Positions 46,205 through 58,026 of a stretch of 64,000 nt of DNA are shown here, in pieces. The first letter of the stretch is position 1; each line of letters begins with the position of its first letter. This DNA is from Voacanga thouarsii (Eukaryota > Streptophyta > Magnoliopsida > Gentianales > Apocynaceae). The DNA lies in assembly GCA_026120185.1 (NCBI GenBank), contig JANUWF010000008.1, positions 2,604,001 to 2,668,000 of the forward strand, in the 5' to 3' direction. Position numbers and translations under genes: made by a program. The notes under the pieces are model-generated. The model made no database searches and was not told where the DNA came from. It saw nothing but the letters and a program-made list of their open reading frames with translations.

Positions 46205-48919
46205 TTATTGTTATAGAAATAAAGGAATGGACTGATCATGGATTAACTCAAAGGATCGTTTAGGTGACGAATATAATAAGGGTTGGATACCTTTATAGAA
46301 TTTGCATTAAGAGACAAACCTAATGGAGCTAAAATCTATTGTCCATGTATGAAGTGTTAGAATAGGTATTTTTATAATACAACAGAAGTCAAACAACATT
46401 TTCAAATGTGGGGTTTCATACATTGGTACAAAAAATGGAGCACTCAAGGGGAAGCATACATATCTTCTAGCAATGCACATAGTAATATTTCTTCAGTAGA
46501 CAACGTACAAAGGGATGATATGGTTGGGATGGTTCAAGATGCTATTGGGATTAATGAGCATGAGAATGCAAATGAAGAGCTTGGAGATTTGAGAAAGATA
46601 CTTAAACTGTTAGAAGAGGTAAATATGGAGTTATATCTAGGTTGTACCAGATTTTCTTCGTTGTCATTCATCATGAGATTATTACACTTGAAAGTACTTA
46701 ATGGGTGATCGAATAAGTCTATTGATATGCTACTTAAGCTTCTAACAGATACTTTCGTGAGATGGATGTGAAGATTGCTAAAAACTACTATGAGGCTAGT
46801 AAGATAATGAATGTGTTAGGAATGGAATGTAAAGTATGAGATGCATGTCCAAACAATTGTATGATATATAGGGGGAAAATGATGCAATTATTCATTGTGA
46901 GGCATGAACGCTTTGAGGTAAAAGAAAGAGGGCAATATGATTGGATGCAAGCATGTTAGGTATTTTTCGTTAACTCTGAGGTTAAAGCGATTATTCATAT
47001 CTCGTAAAACTGCTTCTCTTATGAGGTGGCACGAAAACAAACGTGTGAAAGATGGAGTCTATAGACAACCCAACTGATTCTATGGCCTAGAGAAAGTTTG
47101 ATGAATTGCATCTAGAATTTGCAGGCGATTGTCATAATTTAAGGCTTGGTCTGGCCTCAGATAGATTTAGTCCATTTTCAAATATACACATACCATATAG
47201 TACTTGGCTTGTTGTCTTAAAATCGTACAATTTTCTACCCTGGCTATGCATGAAGCAACATTATTTTATATTGTCAACTCTTATTGATGGCCCCAAGATT
47301 CTGGGAAACAAGATTGACATTTTTATGCAACCATTGATTGAGGAGTTTAAAGAATTGTGGCGTGACTGTGTGATGACATATGATGCAAGGCAAAAGAGAT
47401 GCTTCATTTGCATTTAGTTGTTATGTGGACTATAAGTGATTTTCTTGCTTATGGCAATCTGTTTGGTTATAGTGTAAACACTAAGAGAGCTTGTTCGATT
47501 TTTAGTGTTAATTGCTTGGCTTACTACTTGTCTAATGGTGGTAAATATTACTTTTTACACTATCATAGATTTCTTGACAAGTCACATAAGCTCCGTGGGA
47601 ATAAAGTCTCATTCTACGGTGGAATTGAAACACGACAAGAATACCAACAAGTTTCATAGGAACCGAAATATTGACACAACTTGGGGATTGTTTAATGGAA
47701 TATAAAATAGATGATGTGAAAATCAGAATCTAGCCTGACTATGAACGAAAGTTAGGCATAAATTTATTTAATTGCAAGAAGAAAAGTATATTTTGGGAGT
47801 TACCATATTGGGAGAGCAATTTGATGAGGCACAATCTTTACCTAATGCACACAGAGAAAAATTTTGTGGATAATCTGTTGTATACAATATTGGGTGATAG
47901 TAGTTCTTTGAAAGATAACTTGAAAGCTCGTCAAGACTTGCAAATCATAAATATTCGAAAAATCTCTACATCCCATTTTAAAGACCTTCGGAACTAGATA
48001 TAGTTTGCTACCAACTTCTTACACAATGAGTAAGTCTGAAGTTGAAATTTTCTTGACAGTTTTAAACGAATTGAGAGTTCTTGATGGCTACTATTCTAAT
48101 ATTTCTCGATCGGTAAATATGAGAAGAAAAAATTTGGGAGGTTTGAAGAGTCATGATTCTCACATATTAGTCCAACAATTAATTCCATTGGCTATATGCA
48201 CAACTTTGCCAAGGAATGTTGTATAATTATTAATTGAGATTACTTCATGTTTTAGACAGTTGTGCTCGAAAGTTAACAAGGAGAGACATCTTGAGCATCT
48301 TCAAGAATGATTCACGATTACATTGTGTCTCCTTGAGAAGACATTCATCCCAAGTTTTTTTTTGACATAATAGAACATTTACCGATACATTTGGTAGAGG
48401 ATGCATTGTTAGTTGGCCCAGTACAATGTCGATGGATGTTTCTGGTTGAAAAGTACTTAAAAACTCTAAAGTGTTATGTACATAATCGTGCTCGGTCGAA
48501 AGGTTTGATTACCAGCGGGTATGTAAGGAAGGAATGTATGACATTTGTGACAGATATCTAGATGATGTTGAGAGCAAATAGAATAGGCCCCTGAGATATG
48601 TTGATGATGACAATAAGATAGGTAAACCAATTGGAAAGGGAACTGATGGAATATTTGATCGTACTACCTTAATGCAAGCACACCCGTGGGTTCTAGCCAA
48701 TTGCGACATTCTTAAACCATATAGAGAGTCAGTTTTCTTTTGAATTGCTTATATATTATTTCATACATACATACATACATACATACATACATACATACAT
48801 ACATACATACATACATACATACATACATACATACATACATACATACATACATACATACATACATACATACATACATACATACATACATACATACATACAT
48901 ACATACATACATACATACA

Positions 48920-48950
<31 letters not shown>

Positions 48951-49905
48951 GTGTGTGTGTATGTGTGTGTGTGTATATATATATATTTATACATACATAC
49001 ATACATACATACTCATACTAAACTCCTACATGTGACATATACAACCTTCATATGTCTATTATAAATAGAGAGCATCCAAGAGCTCGATTACATGATAAAC
49101 AATGTATTCATTCTCAAACATTTCACGCTTGGCTCAATAATTATGTAAGTTATGGTTCCACACTTGCATTACTAATAATTATTTCAAACATATTAAGCTG
49201 GTGGAACTTATATTATTATTGCCTGTATGCTTCATATAGTTTTATGAAAATAAAGAATGTCCTGATGTTCCTATTAAAGTTAGAAAGCTTGCTAGTAGTC
49301 TTTTCAATTAAGGAATGCGTTATAATGCATGCAACGTGAATGAGTTTCAGTTTCATACAATAACTTACGAGGCTAATAAGTCCACTCAAAATTCTAGTGT
49401 TATGTGTAGAGCTAACACTACGAGCAATATTAGCCCACGAGATAGGAATCCCACAACGGGTGGTGTCAAATACTATGGGGTGCATACTGATATCATCAGG
49501 ATTCGATATTGTAATCAGTTGAAATTTTTGTTATTTAAATTTGATTGGGTCGATGTGTGTCAGGGTGTTAAAGTTGACGACCTCAAGTTCACTTTGGTGA
49601 ATCTTGACTGTTATTGTACCGAGAAAGTAGAGAGATAGATGAGCCATTCATACTGGCAAATGAAGCAGAGCAAGTTTAGTATTCTTATTGTCCTACAAAG
49701 AGAGACTGGCATGTGTTAATACCAATGATGAGAAGAGATAACTTTGACATGTACTTAAAGGACCATGATATAAAAACTTTTCCGGCATAGCAGTTAGATT
49801 CTCATCCTGTTTCACGTTAGGTAGATGTCGTATAGGTTAGGGGTGATATTTCTGAGGAGGAAGTGGATTTAGTTGGTAGAAGAACACAAGCAGCAACTTA
49901 AATGT
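46205..49905 (+). pseudogene. CACTA-2 TNP2-type transposase
   Basis: A near full-length but decayed transposase. In order: transposase-associated domain (46213-46450; TFIEFALRDKPNGAKIYCPC, HFQMWGFIHWYKKWS). Catalytic TNP2/Transposase_21 region (about 46740-47660; DCHNLRLGLASDRFSPFSNI, YSTWLVVLKSYNFLPWLCMK, DGPKILGNKIDIFMQPLIEE, then TISDFLAYGNLFGYS). DUF4218 region (about 47780-48620; YTMSKSEVEIFLTVLNELRV, GLKSHDSHILVQQLIPLAI). DUF4216 region (49315-49640; GVKYYGVHTDIIRIRYCNQL, LLFKFDWVDVC), then a segment like DEPFILANEAEQVYY. A CATA microsatellite splits the part between the last two domains. At least ten frame changes or stops. The enzyme would cut and rejoin CACTA termini; this one cannot. 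It is not the missing core of CACTA-1, as its own ends are present. Confidence 0.85.
48762..48949. repeat. (CATA)47 microsatellite inside CACTA-2 transposase
   Basis: 188 bp of perfect CATA units, followed by (GT)n, (TA)n and a second short CATA run at 48991-49012. All six long frames over it are repeat translations. It lies between the DUF4218 and DUF4216 parts of the transposase, probably in an intron. Confidence 0.97.
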
Positions 49906-50285
49906 AATTTATATATTTCTCAAGTGTTTTGTACATATTTCTAAACTTAACTATAATTTATAATTATTAATGTCAAGTTTATTCTTTGTGCTTTGCAAAT
50001 GGTCAACAAATTAGTTCGGCATGCATCGATGTTAGATGCTATAGCAATCACGAGGTTAGGGGCTAGTTCTTCTTAGGCATCAAAGACGCAGAGATCTACT
50101 AGCATAGTAGCTGTAGATACCTTTGGTGTAGGTCCTAATACCATGGACTTGTAGCTACTTCTAGTGCAGGTCTGATCTAGGTGCTATTTTGTATACTTCA
50201 TCTAATTCCATTTTTGTGCCTATTCTTGTATCTATTTTTAATATTAATAAAGGATCAATTATTATAGTCATGGGGATGCTAGTAT
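49906..50285 (+). other. Downstream part of CACTA-2, boundary with pararetrovirus
   Basis: No firm gene. A short frame from about 49999 (MVNKLVRHASMLDAIAITRL) could be the start of the second CACTA gene, but it meets stops soon. The change to pararetrovirus sequence is placed near 50285 by where viral coding on the minus strand stops; no target duplication is expected or seen. Confidence 0.35.
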
Positions 50286-51653
50286 CATATCCATCACTTC
50301 CAATAGTTGCTCTTTCTGGAAGTTTTGCTTCTGGATTAAGAATGTGAAACTGTCTAATTCATATTGTGGATCTCCTAATCCTGCCAAAGATTGTTTCCAC
50401 TCTCTATGTGAATTTGTTCATTTTGTGAACACCAAGCATCTATTAATTTAAACAAGTCTTTATTTTTACTTGTTTCTGCATAATATACTAATTTAGCTCT
50501 AAATTCAGAGATTACACTTAAATCTTCTCTGTTTATTTGGTTATGATAAAACAAGGCTTGTTGAATATTATTCTTGCTCATCTTCTAACTGTTGATTCTT
50601 AATATAATTTGTGAATCTTGTACTTACATTTCCTTCATTATGTTTGTAATATTCAACTCCAATTAGTATTATTTAGGGCTTTATAAGTATATTACTAATA
50701 TTCCAGGTTAACTCTATATATTCCTTGTTACTTATTGATTTTCCTGGTAGTATTTTTACTCCTATACTTGAAAGGAAACTGACTAATTTGATTTTCTTTA
50801 TAGAGTATTCTACTTCACTTCTTGTGGTAATTTTACCTATAATATTTTGGAAAATTAATAGGTTTTAATAATCTGTTACTATGTCATAACCTTTACTTTT
50901 TATGACTAGTTTAAGATGTGTATCTAGTTGGTCTAAAGGAAAAGAAAAGTCAGGTAATATATATGCTATTTGGCTTTTCTGACTATTCATATCTATCACC
51001 ATATTTCCTATGATTATAGATAGTATGTTATTATGTCTAGTATCTAGGAGACCTATAAATACTTTGGTTCCTAATTTGTTCCTATGAATGCCTTCGATGC
51101 CTATTATTATGCATCCTAAATGTAGAAGCTCATAATTTTTCTTTGAGCAACTTAAATTTGCTTTCCTGATTAATGATGGATAGGGTTACAATACTTTCAT
51201 CATTAAGACTAGAAATCAGATTCTCCCTGTATAGATTAACTAATTTCTGTGGTTTACTATTATTATATTAATACAAATATCTAGGGGGAATACTTTGTAT
51301 TTTATTATTCCTGAAATTTTCTAATTGTGTTTCAGGATCTACAATTATTTCAACTATATTGAAAGGTTTGACCTTTTTACATTTGTCTATTACTCTTTCA
51401 AGTTTACAAAAAGTAATTATGTCTAATTTCTCTTTACCTGACACTCCTAAGGTTGTCATTTTAAAATTTTTCTGTCTTCCCAACTATGGATTAGCTCTCT
51501 AGTTATAAGGTTATAATTATTGTATTTATGTAAAATCCAGTATTCAAGAATCTCTGCTTCTCCTAAATTAATAATCTCATGGATTATTTTGAATTCGGGT
51601 TGTTCTAAAGGTATGTCTAAAGTTTCAACCCTGTAATTCATGGTTATTTCCAA
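50286..51653 (-). pseudogene. Pararetrovirus movement protein region
   Basis: Minus-strand frames at 51653-51456, 51483-51268 and the stretch down to about 50620 fit a 30K-type movement protein, which enlarges plasmodesmata for cell-to-cell spread. The GIEGIHRNKLGTKVFIGLLD segment (about 51020-51090) has the L-x-D signature, and a hydrophobic PDFSFPLDQL-like piece follows. A short frame 50581-50375 continues downstream. Frames shift several times and stops are common. The sequence ends near 50286 at the CACTA-2 boundary, so capsid and polymerase of this unit are absent. Confidence 0.6.
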
Positions 51654-52508
51654 GTTGCAAAGATTTTAGATTTTGGTTTCTCTGGTATCTTGATTGGATC
51701 TAAATTTAACCTTTTAATAACATCACTTCAGTCATCTAGTTTTGATGTTATCTCAGAATTATTTAGAATAGGTTGTTCTAACTTTTCCAAAATACTAAGT
51801 AAAATAGGATTATTATTACATTATTTTGTCTGATCATCATCTGATTACCAGGTGATAATGGGTCACTATTTCAATATTTTCCTTAGTAAAAATACCTACT
51901 ACTTTAGATAGATATTTTCTACTTTCTACTAAAGCTTGATATTCTGGATTATTTAAGGGTTCTGTCATAATTTAATTCCTAAAATTGCTTCATAGTTTTT
52001 TTTTTTCTTCTAATTTTACTTGTGTATTCTTACTTTGTTCCAGAAGAAGTTTGGTTTCCCTTAAGTCATTTCTAGTATTTTCTATAATTTCTTAGGTTTC
52101 TAATTCTATTTCTTTAGGGTTTTGTAACTTTAGCCCTAAGATTAACTGATTTAAATCTTCTTTTTAAGGAAAATTTCTAAGTTTCTTAACATTTACACTA
52201 TTTTTAATATAATCCAAATTATCTTTGATTATACTAAGTTCTTGCACAATACTATCTCTGTGCTTAATATGAGCTTTTAACAAATAAGCTAAATTTTGGT
52301 TTAGCTTAGATTGATTGTTAAGGATTATTGATAAGAAATCTACAACTAAATTCTGCTGAGGGTCTGTACCATGAAAAATATGTTTAAATCGTTCAATACT
52401 TGAAATGGTTCTCTCAAAACAACTCCAAATATAATGACCATCTGAAGTTTGTCATTGAACAAAAGTTCCATCAACCAAGTCTAAATATTCTAATTTCTTT
52501 TTCTCCAT
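51654..52508 (-). pseudogene. Pararetrovirus ORF1 N-terminal region
   Basis: Opens at 52508 with MEKKKLEYLDLVDGTFVQ, followed by a stop, and continues in one main frame through ERTISSIERFKHIFHGTDPQ and QNLVVDFLSIILNNQSKL, then a Lys/Glu-rich stretch likely to form coiled coil, down to about 51660. Start choice: first Met downstream of the leader on the minus strand. I do not recognise a domain here; N-terminal extensions before the movement protein are common in the family. Confidence 0.45.
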
Positions 52509-53157
52509 TTTGAAATAATGTCTATTGTACTAGTAACATACTTCTTCTATTTATATGCACTAGACGAGTAATATAGTTATTTTCTTTCAAATTACCAGAA
52601 ATATAGATCTCAGGTTTATTAGATACTATTTCTCTACTAAAGAAGGATCATACTACGGGGTCAAGGCTACCTCTCACAGGACTTATAAAAGACCGCCGAG
52701 TTCTTTTTCCCTCTCTGAGATAATTTCTCCTTACACCTGAGTATTTGTGATAACCGATAAATCCTTATACTAGTTCATGTAATGCAATAAATATCAGTAT
52801 GCTAGTTAGACAGAATAAATCAACTGAACAACTCATATATAGATATCTTGTAAGGTACGTGGCTTTGTTGCTGACAACAAAGAGATCACCTCTTTGAGCA
52901 TAAAGCCCTAGTATTGTTTGTTTCCCAACCTATATACCTTCAAGATCTTATATACTTATGTCCCGTAACAAATTTTTGGAGAAATAGGAATCAAAACATA
53001 AGACAAAGCTGAAAATAATACTTCTTATATTCATTATAAAAGGGAGTCTTGAGAGACCAAAAGTCTCTACTCCATAGTTACCTTATAAATACGAACAAGA
53101 TTACAGACTCTTGAACAGGTACTACTGAAGCAGTTGAGATATCCTACCTCCAGAACT
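52509..53157 (-). other. Pararetrovirus leader
   Basis: About 650 bp between primer site and the ORF1 start with only tiny frames on the minus strand, as expected for the long leader of a pregenomic RNA. No gene. Confidence 0.5.
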
Positions 53158-53171
53158 AGACTATGATACCA
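53158..53171 (-). promoter_or_regulatory. Pararetrovirus Met-tRNA primer-binding site
   Basis: The minus strand reads TGGTATCATAGTCT, close to TGGTATCAGAGC, complementary to initiator Met tRNA. It lies about 85 nt downstream of the TATA box, the expected order for a pregenomic RNA. Confidence 0.65.
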
Positions 53172-53254
53172 AAATAAAACACAAGTGGATCCAAGTAGTG
53201 GATACCAAAGTTCTCTGAAGTATAAGTCTGGGTGCTTAACTTCTGAAGCAATGA

Positions 53255-53267
53255 CTCTTATATAGCC
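53255..53267 (-). promoter_or_regulatory. TATA box of pararetrovirus pregenomic promoter
   Basis: The minus strand reads GGCTATATAAGAG, a strong plant TATA box. Together with the primer site downstream and the ORF2 end upstream it marks the viral intergenic promoter. The minus-strand frame 53432-53067 overlaps promoter and leader and is not a gene. Confidence 0.65.
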
Positions 53268-54057
53268 ATGCATGAACTGCCCAGGATATAAACAAATTTG
53301 GCCCTTCAAGAAAGTAATGGATAAATGACTTTTTCCTTTCAAGAAAGTAAAGGACAAATGACTTTTCGATAAAGATACTGACAAATGATTTTTGAAAATA
53401 GTAATTTGACCATTCACAAAAAAAGGGGACACAAGCTTCTTTCTGACAAATGTAGTAGTGATAATTTGTTTATAATCAAAGATAATTATCTAAATGTTAA
53501 GAAACTAGATAATTATCAAAGATATTTTATTTTTCCACTAAGTAGTAGTGATAAATGTGAGAATCACAACATTAACTTTTTATAATAGGGACTACATTTC
53601 CACTTAGAAAGGATAGATGGACTTTAGTAGTGAAGTTCACAGACTGAGACTTTTAGAGACAATTTCTCTAGACTTCCATGGCATTTGCTAAATTGCCAAA
53701 CTCGTTATCTAAATCATTTTCTGCTATTCCAACATCTTCCATAGAATTGAAATTGCCGATACTACCTTGAATAGTGATCATGCTCTGAAGATGATACCTT
53801 TGATAATATGCTAACAATTCTGGGTCCTCAATAAATAGACTTGGGAAAAGAACATATATATTTGAATACTTGAGGGGGAGGGGGGGGGGAGGGGGAGGGG
53901 GCAGTTATTTAAGAAAACCTTGAAATGCCGAGATTTACAAATAATTTTGTGAGCCATGCCAAAAGACGTGTCAGCCATATGGGTTAATTTTAATGCCCTA
54001 TAGTTGTAGATCTGATCTAAGATAGTGTTCTGGTCTTCTGGTATAATGATTAGATTA
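53268..54057 (-). other. Pararetrovirus intergenic region upstream of TATA
   Basis: No gene. It contains repeated caagaaagtaa(t/a)ggataaatgac phrases at 53306-53375 and a G-rich tract at 53872-53901. It spans from the end of ORF2 to the TATA box, so it is the probable promoter/enhancer region. Confidence 0.5.
53872..53901 (+). repeat. G-rich tract (G5AG11AG5AG6 type)
   Basis: Runs of G separated by single A over about 30 bp on the plus strand; the minus (viral coding) strand is C-rich. It has at least four G runs of five or more, so it could fold into a G-quadruplex. Confidence 0.85.
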
Positions 54058-55031
54058 TTATAAACATAAGGAATCAAAGGCTTGGTATGCGGGAAGCCTG
54101 GTATACGGGAAGACTGAGAATAGGACTTTAGTTCTGCAGTCATCAGGATAATTTGTATTGAACGAGGGAGGGACTGCATAGAAATCCATTTTTGCAAACC
54201 CACTAGAATAGGCATCCATTTTAGTAAGCAGGGTTAACGTATAGTTCGGTTGTCTGTCAGTAATTGTTTTGTTAGCCAAATCATAAAATCCATCGAGAAT
54301 ATAGATTCGTGCCAATATTCCATGTTCAATAAGGTTTTTTACAGATAGATCTAAACCAAGAATCCTTTTATCTATCCACTTTGATAACTTGATACCTATA
54401 CTAACAAAGGTAAAACTTTTATTGGGGTTTGTTTCATCATTATAGATAACAATGTGGAAAGATAAACCATCATAACGTTGAACTAGCTTGGTACATATTT
54501 TTCTTAAGAATTGTTGCAATGCTAGTTGTTTAGCTATTCTATTAGCAAGTACAAACTTGTAGATATGTATCTTGATGTCTTTTGGAAACTTTGAAGGACA
54601 AATTTTCCTATTTTTTTCTTTTTCTAAAAGATCATCATCTACAAATTTTATTAATTTTTCTCTATTTTTAACAGTTTCTTCAACAAGCTTTTCTTTTCCT
54701 TTAAGGGAAATTTTAAGCATTTGGATCTGGTTTTCAAGTGCTGAAACAAATTTGGGCCTAAGATCATCTTGGATAAGGGGTATGAAGAACTAGGTCTGTT
54801 TGTCAAAATCTAAATCTGTCCATTAAGATAGGCCAAGTGACCAAATAAAGCTTTTAGAATATTGGCATAAGACTTATGGTTTCGGTATTTCCAAAGGTTA
54901 TCAAGACGACATTGTTGTTCCATTGTAACAGGGAAATTTGGAACAAACTTAGGTGGTCAGTTATTCAACAAATAAGGGCCAAAAGCTATCTGTTCTGAAA
55001 GACCCTTTTGTTGAGATGCTTGCTTTTCCAT
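54058..55031 (-). pseudogene. Pararetrovirus second ORF (ORF2-like), unknown function
   Basis: Opens at 55031 with MEKQASQQKGLSEQIAFG, then a stop after YLLNN, and passes through two more breaks to a long open frame 54720-54058. That frame has a Lys/Glu-rich stretch (EKLVEETVKNREKLIKFVDD), then a folded-looking part (RIAKQLALQQFLRKI, GIKLSKWIDKRILGLDLS, GILARIYILDGFYDLANK). The ORF lies between RNase H and the intergenic promoter, where florendoviruses have a second ORF of unknown role. The ATG follows a TTTTTGCAG string that could act as a splice acceptor. A gypsy element is inserted 15 bp upstream of the ATG. Confidence 0.5.
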
Positions 55032-55046
55032 CTGCAAAAAGGAAAG

Positions 55047-56169
55047 TGATATGAGCTTGAGGCAGGAAATCTTTCTAGATCTAAAAGTAGCTTTTGTTTT
55101 GAACTTTTTGTAAAGGATAAGAACTACAAGACAAGCAAGAAAGGCTATAAAGGACATAAAGAGATCAAAGAAAGTAACAAAGAAAGTACCTTGTCTACAA
55201 ACAAAGAATCCTAAAAGAACTTAGCTTTTAAAACCCCAAATTTAGTAGATTAGGTCTACCACAACACCTTAGAACCCTTGACTTAGCATGAAATCAAGAA
55301 CTAAAAGGATAGGGAGTTTTAGGCATTCAAATAAGAAACAACAAGAACCTTAAATGACTTACAAGAAGAACCATTGTTGATCTCTTAGTTGAATTATCCT
55401 TTGAGTTTATAGACATTTATTTAAGGGTGGACTAAGCCCTTAGGTTGGTCTTGGATTGAAGTTGAACAAGGAATTTCTCCATGCTTTAAGTCTTCAAGAT
55501 GAATCTTCATTCATGTTTGAAAAAATATAGAATTGTGTTCCCATGTTCTTTCAATACAAAGCCTATATAATGGTATTCTGTTCTTGAACTGAAATACTTT
55601 TTAAATATTACAAAATGATCCCAAAAATAGCTAAAAAACATCAGGGGTTCGGATCCAGAGTGGGCTCGGCACCAGGTAGGGCGGGTAGGGTCGGCAGCAG
55701 GTACATTCTGGAGAAATAGTACCCTTCACAAAAATAGCTGGAAAAAAAAAGTCTAGAGTTTAGATCCAGAGTGGGGCTAGTGCTAAGTAGGGCTGGTAAG
55801 GTCAGCGCCAGGTCCATTCTTCTAGAATAATGCTCGCGTCACAAAATTGAAAGTTTATCCTGTCCATACTCGGCGCCTGGTCGGGTTCTTGGGACTGGTG
55901 CTGGGTACGCTCTGCTGGGCGTCGTTTCTACGCAAATAGCTTCTAGTTGATGTCCTTCGTATACCAATAGCATGGTTCATTCTTAATCCTCTTCCAGCAA
56001 TGTTCATACACTATCTCACCTTAAATGAGCTTGTAGATATGCATGCAGATTGAGTTGGAATTGTTTGAAGCAGGCTCTCGTCAACGGATCGGGCAAGCTC
56101 GGCTTTGTTTCGGTTTCGTCCTCCCCCCCTTCTTGAGCTTGATCCTCGTGACCAGATTGATTATTATCA
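55047..56169 (-). repeat. 3' LTR of gypsy element (1.12 kb)
   Basis: Matches 61341-62479 over its length with substitutions and small indels. GC-rich blocks at 55640-55700, 55775-55830 and 55860-55925 contain ggcgcc or its variants. Minus strand: TGATAATAATCAATC at the start, ..AGCTCATATCA at the end. Confidence 0.92.
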
Positions 56170-56182
56170 TTTCTCCCTTCTT
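56170..56182 (-). other. Polypurine tract of gypsy element
   Basis: The minus strand AAGAAGGGAGAAA sits directly before the 3' LTR start TGATAATAATC. Confidence 0.85.
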
Positions 56183-58005
56183 AGAATGGATTCATCCTCG
56201 AATTATATCCTACTTCATAAGGAGAGAGATTAACTACATTAAAATTTGCACTTACATTATACTCACCTAGTAGATCAATCTTGTAGGTGTTATGTCCATA
56301 TCGCTCAAGAACTTGGAACGGTCTATCCCCTCGCGGTTCAAGCTTTGACTTGCGTTGGGTGGGAAATCTCTCCTTACGCAAATGCATCCAAACCTAATCT
56401 CCTAGCTCAAATATCACTTGCTGTCTTCCTTGGTTGTGCTTACATGAAATGGTTTCATTCCGTTTTTCAATTAGAGATTTAACTTTCTCATTCATGGATT
56501 TAACTAGCTCGGCCTTCTTTTTGCCATCAAGACTTAATCGTTCATCTACAGGAAAAAGAGTTAAATCTAATGGGGTTAATGGATTAAACCTATAAACAAC
56601 TTAAAATAGAGAAAAAGTAGTAGAAGAATGGATATTTCTATTATATGCAAACTCTATATGTGGAAGACATTTTTCCCATTTCTTCAAGTTCTTCTTGATG
56701 ATTGCCCGTAGTAGTTGCGTGAGAGTCCAATTGACAACCTCCGTTTTTCCATCCATTTGTGGGTGGCAAGCTGTAGAAAACAATAAGTTAGTTCCAAGTT
56801 TTGCCCACAATATTCTCCAAAAATGACTTAAAAATTTAGTATCCCTGTCCGATACTATGCTCCATGGTAACCCCTACAATCTTACCACTTCCTTGAAAAA
56901 TAAACCTGCAATATGGGTAGCATCATTAGTTTTTGCACAAGGAATACAATGAACTATCTTAGAAAATTGATCAATAACTACAAAGATGGAATACTTTCCC
57001 CCCTTAGTCTGTGGCAATCCCAATATGAAATCCATTGAAATATCTGACCAAAGTGCATTAGGGACGGGTAAAGGAGTATATAACCCTCAGGGTAGTGTTT
57101 TAGACTTGGCCCTTCTACATGTAATGCATGAGTTACAATGCCTCTCTACATCTCCCCTTATTTTTTGGCCAATAAAAATGCTCTTGTAAAATACTTAATG
57201 TTTTTGAATTCCCAAAATGTCCCATTAAACCTCCTCCATGAGCTTCCTTCACTAACAATTCTCTCAAGGATTCTTTTGGTATGCAAAGTCTACCATCTTT
57301 AAACAAAAACCCATCATTCCTATAAAATTTTTGGAAAGCACATTTTTCACAAGCATGATAAATCTCTCCTAATTCTTCATCATTTGTATATAAATCCTTA
57401 ATAAGCTCAAAACCAAGTAATTTTGCATCCAAGGAATTTAAAAGCACATACTTGTAAGATAATACATCGGCTACTATATTATCCTTACCTTTCTTGTATT
57501 TGATCACGTATGGAAATGTACCAATGAATTCTATCCATTTGGCATGCCTTTTGTTCAACTTTTGTTGGCCTTTTAGATGCTTTAATGTTTCATGATCAGT
57601 ATGAATGATAAATGCCCTAGGTAACAAATAATGTTGCCAATGGTGCAAGGTCCTCACTAATGCATACAATTCATTACTATAGGTGGAATAATTCAAGGAT
57701 GCTCCTGATAGCTTCTCACTAAAAAATGAAATAGGTTTTTGATCCTGAGTCAACATAACACCTATTCCTATTCCACTAGTATCACATTCTACTTCAAAAG
57801 CTTTTTCAAAATTAGGCAAGGATAATAATGTGACTTCACTCAATTTTGATTTCAAAGTAATAAAAGCCTTTTCTTGTTCCTCTCCCCACTTAAATCCCAC
57901 ATTCTTTTTAATAACTTCAGTCAATGGGGTAGCTATTGTGCTGAAATTTCTAATGAAATGCCTATAAAAACTGGCTAACCCATGAAAGCTCCTTACCTGA
58001 GTCAC
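56181..58005 (-). pseudogene. Gypsy RNase H and integrase
   Basis: Open frame 58005-57133 starts in the reverse transcriptase connection ([20 protein letters not shown]), continues with RNase H ([48 protein letters not shown]) and reaches the integrase zinc-binding part ([18 protein letters not shown]). In shifted frames the integrase core follows: [18 protein letters not shown] with the first catalytic Asp, SDRDTKFL with the second, and [15 protein letters not shown] with the Glu. The C-terminal part (56387-56181) reads KLEPRGDRPFQVLERYG and NVVNLSPYEVGYNSRMNPF. It then stops at the boundary, but the frame after the stop continues into the LTR. In RNase H the common CDASG is CDTSG. The enzyme set would make and insert element DNA. 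Confidence 0.88.
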
Positions 58006-58026
58006 AGAAGTAGGTGTTGGCCAATC

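Noticed and set aside
48712..49035. CATA array as a possible CRISPR or protein repeat
   Set aside because: It is a simple tetranucleotide microsatellite without spacers, in a plant transposon.
53067..53432. 121-residue minus-strand frame in the pararetrovirus
   Set aside because: It lies across the TATA box, transcription start area and primer site, where a leader is expected, and shows no viral protein motif.
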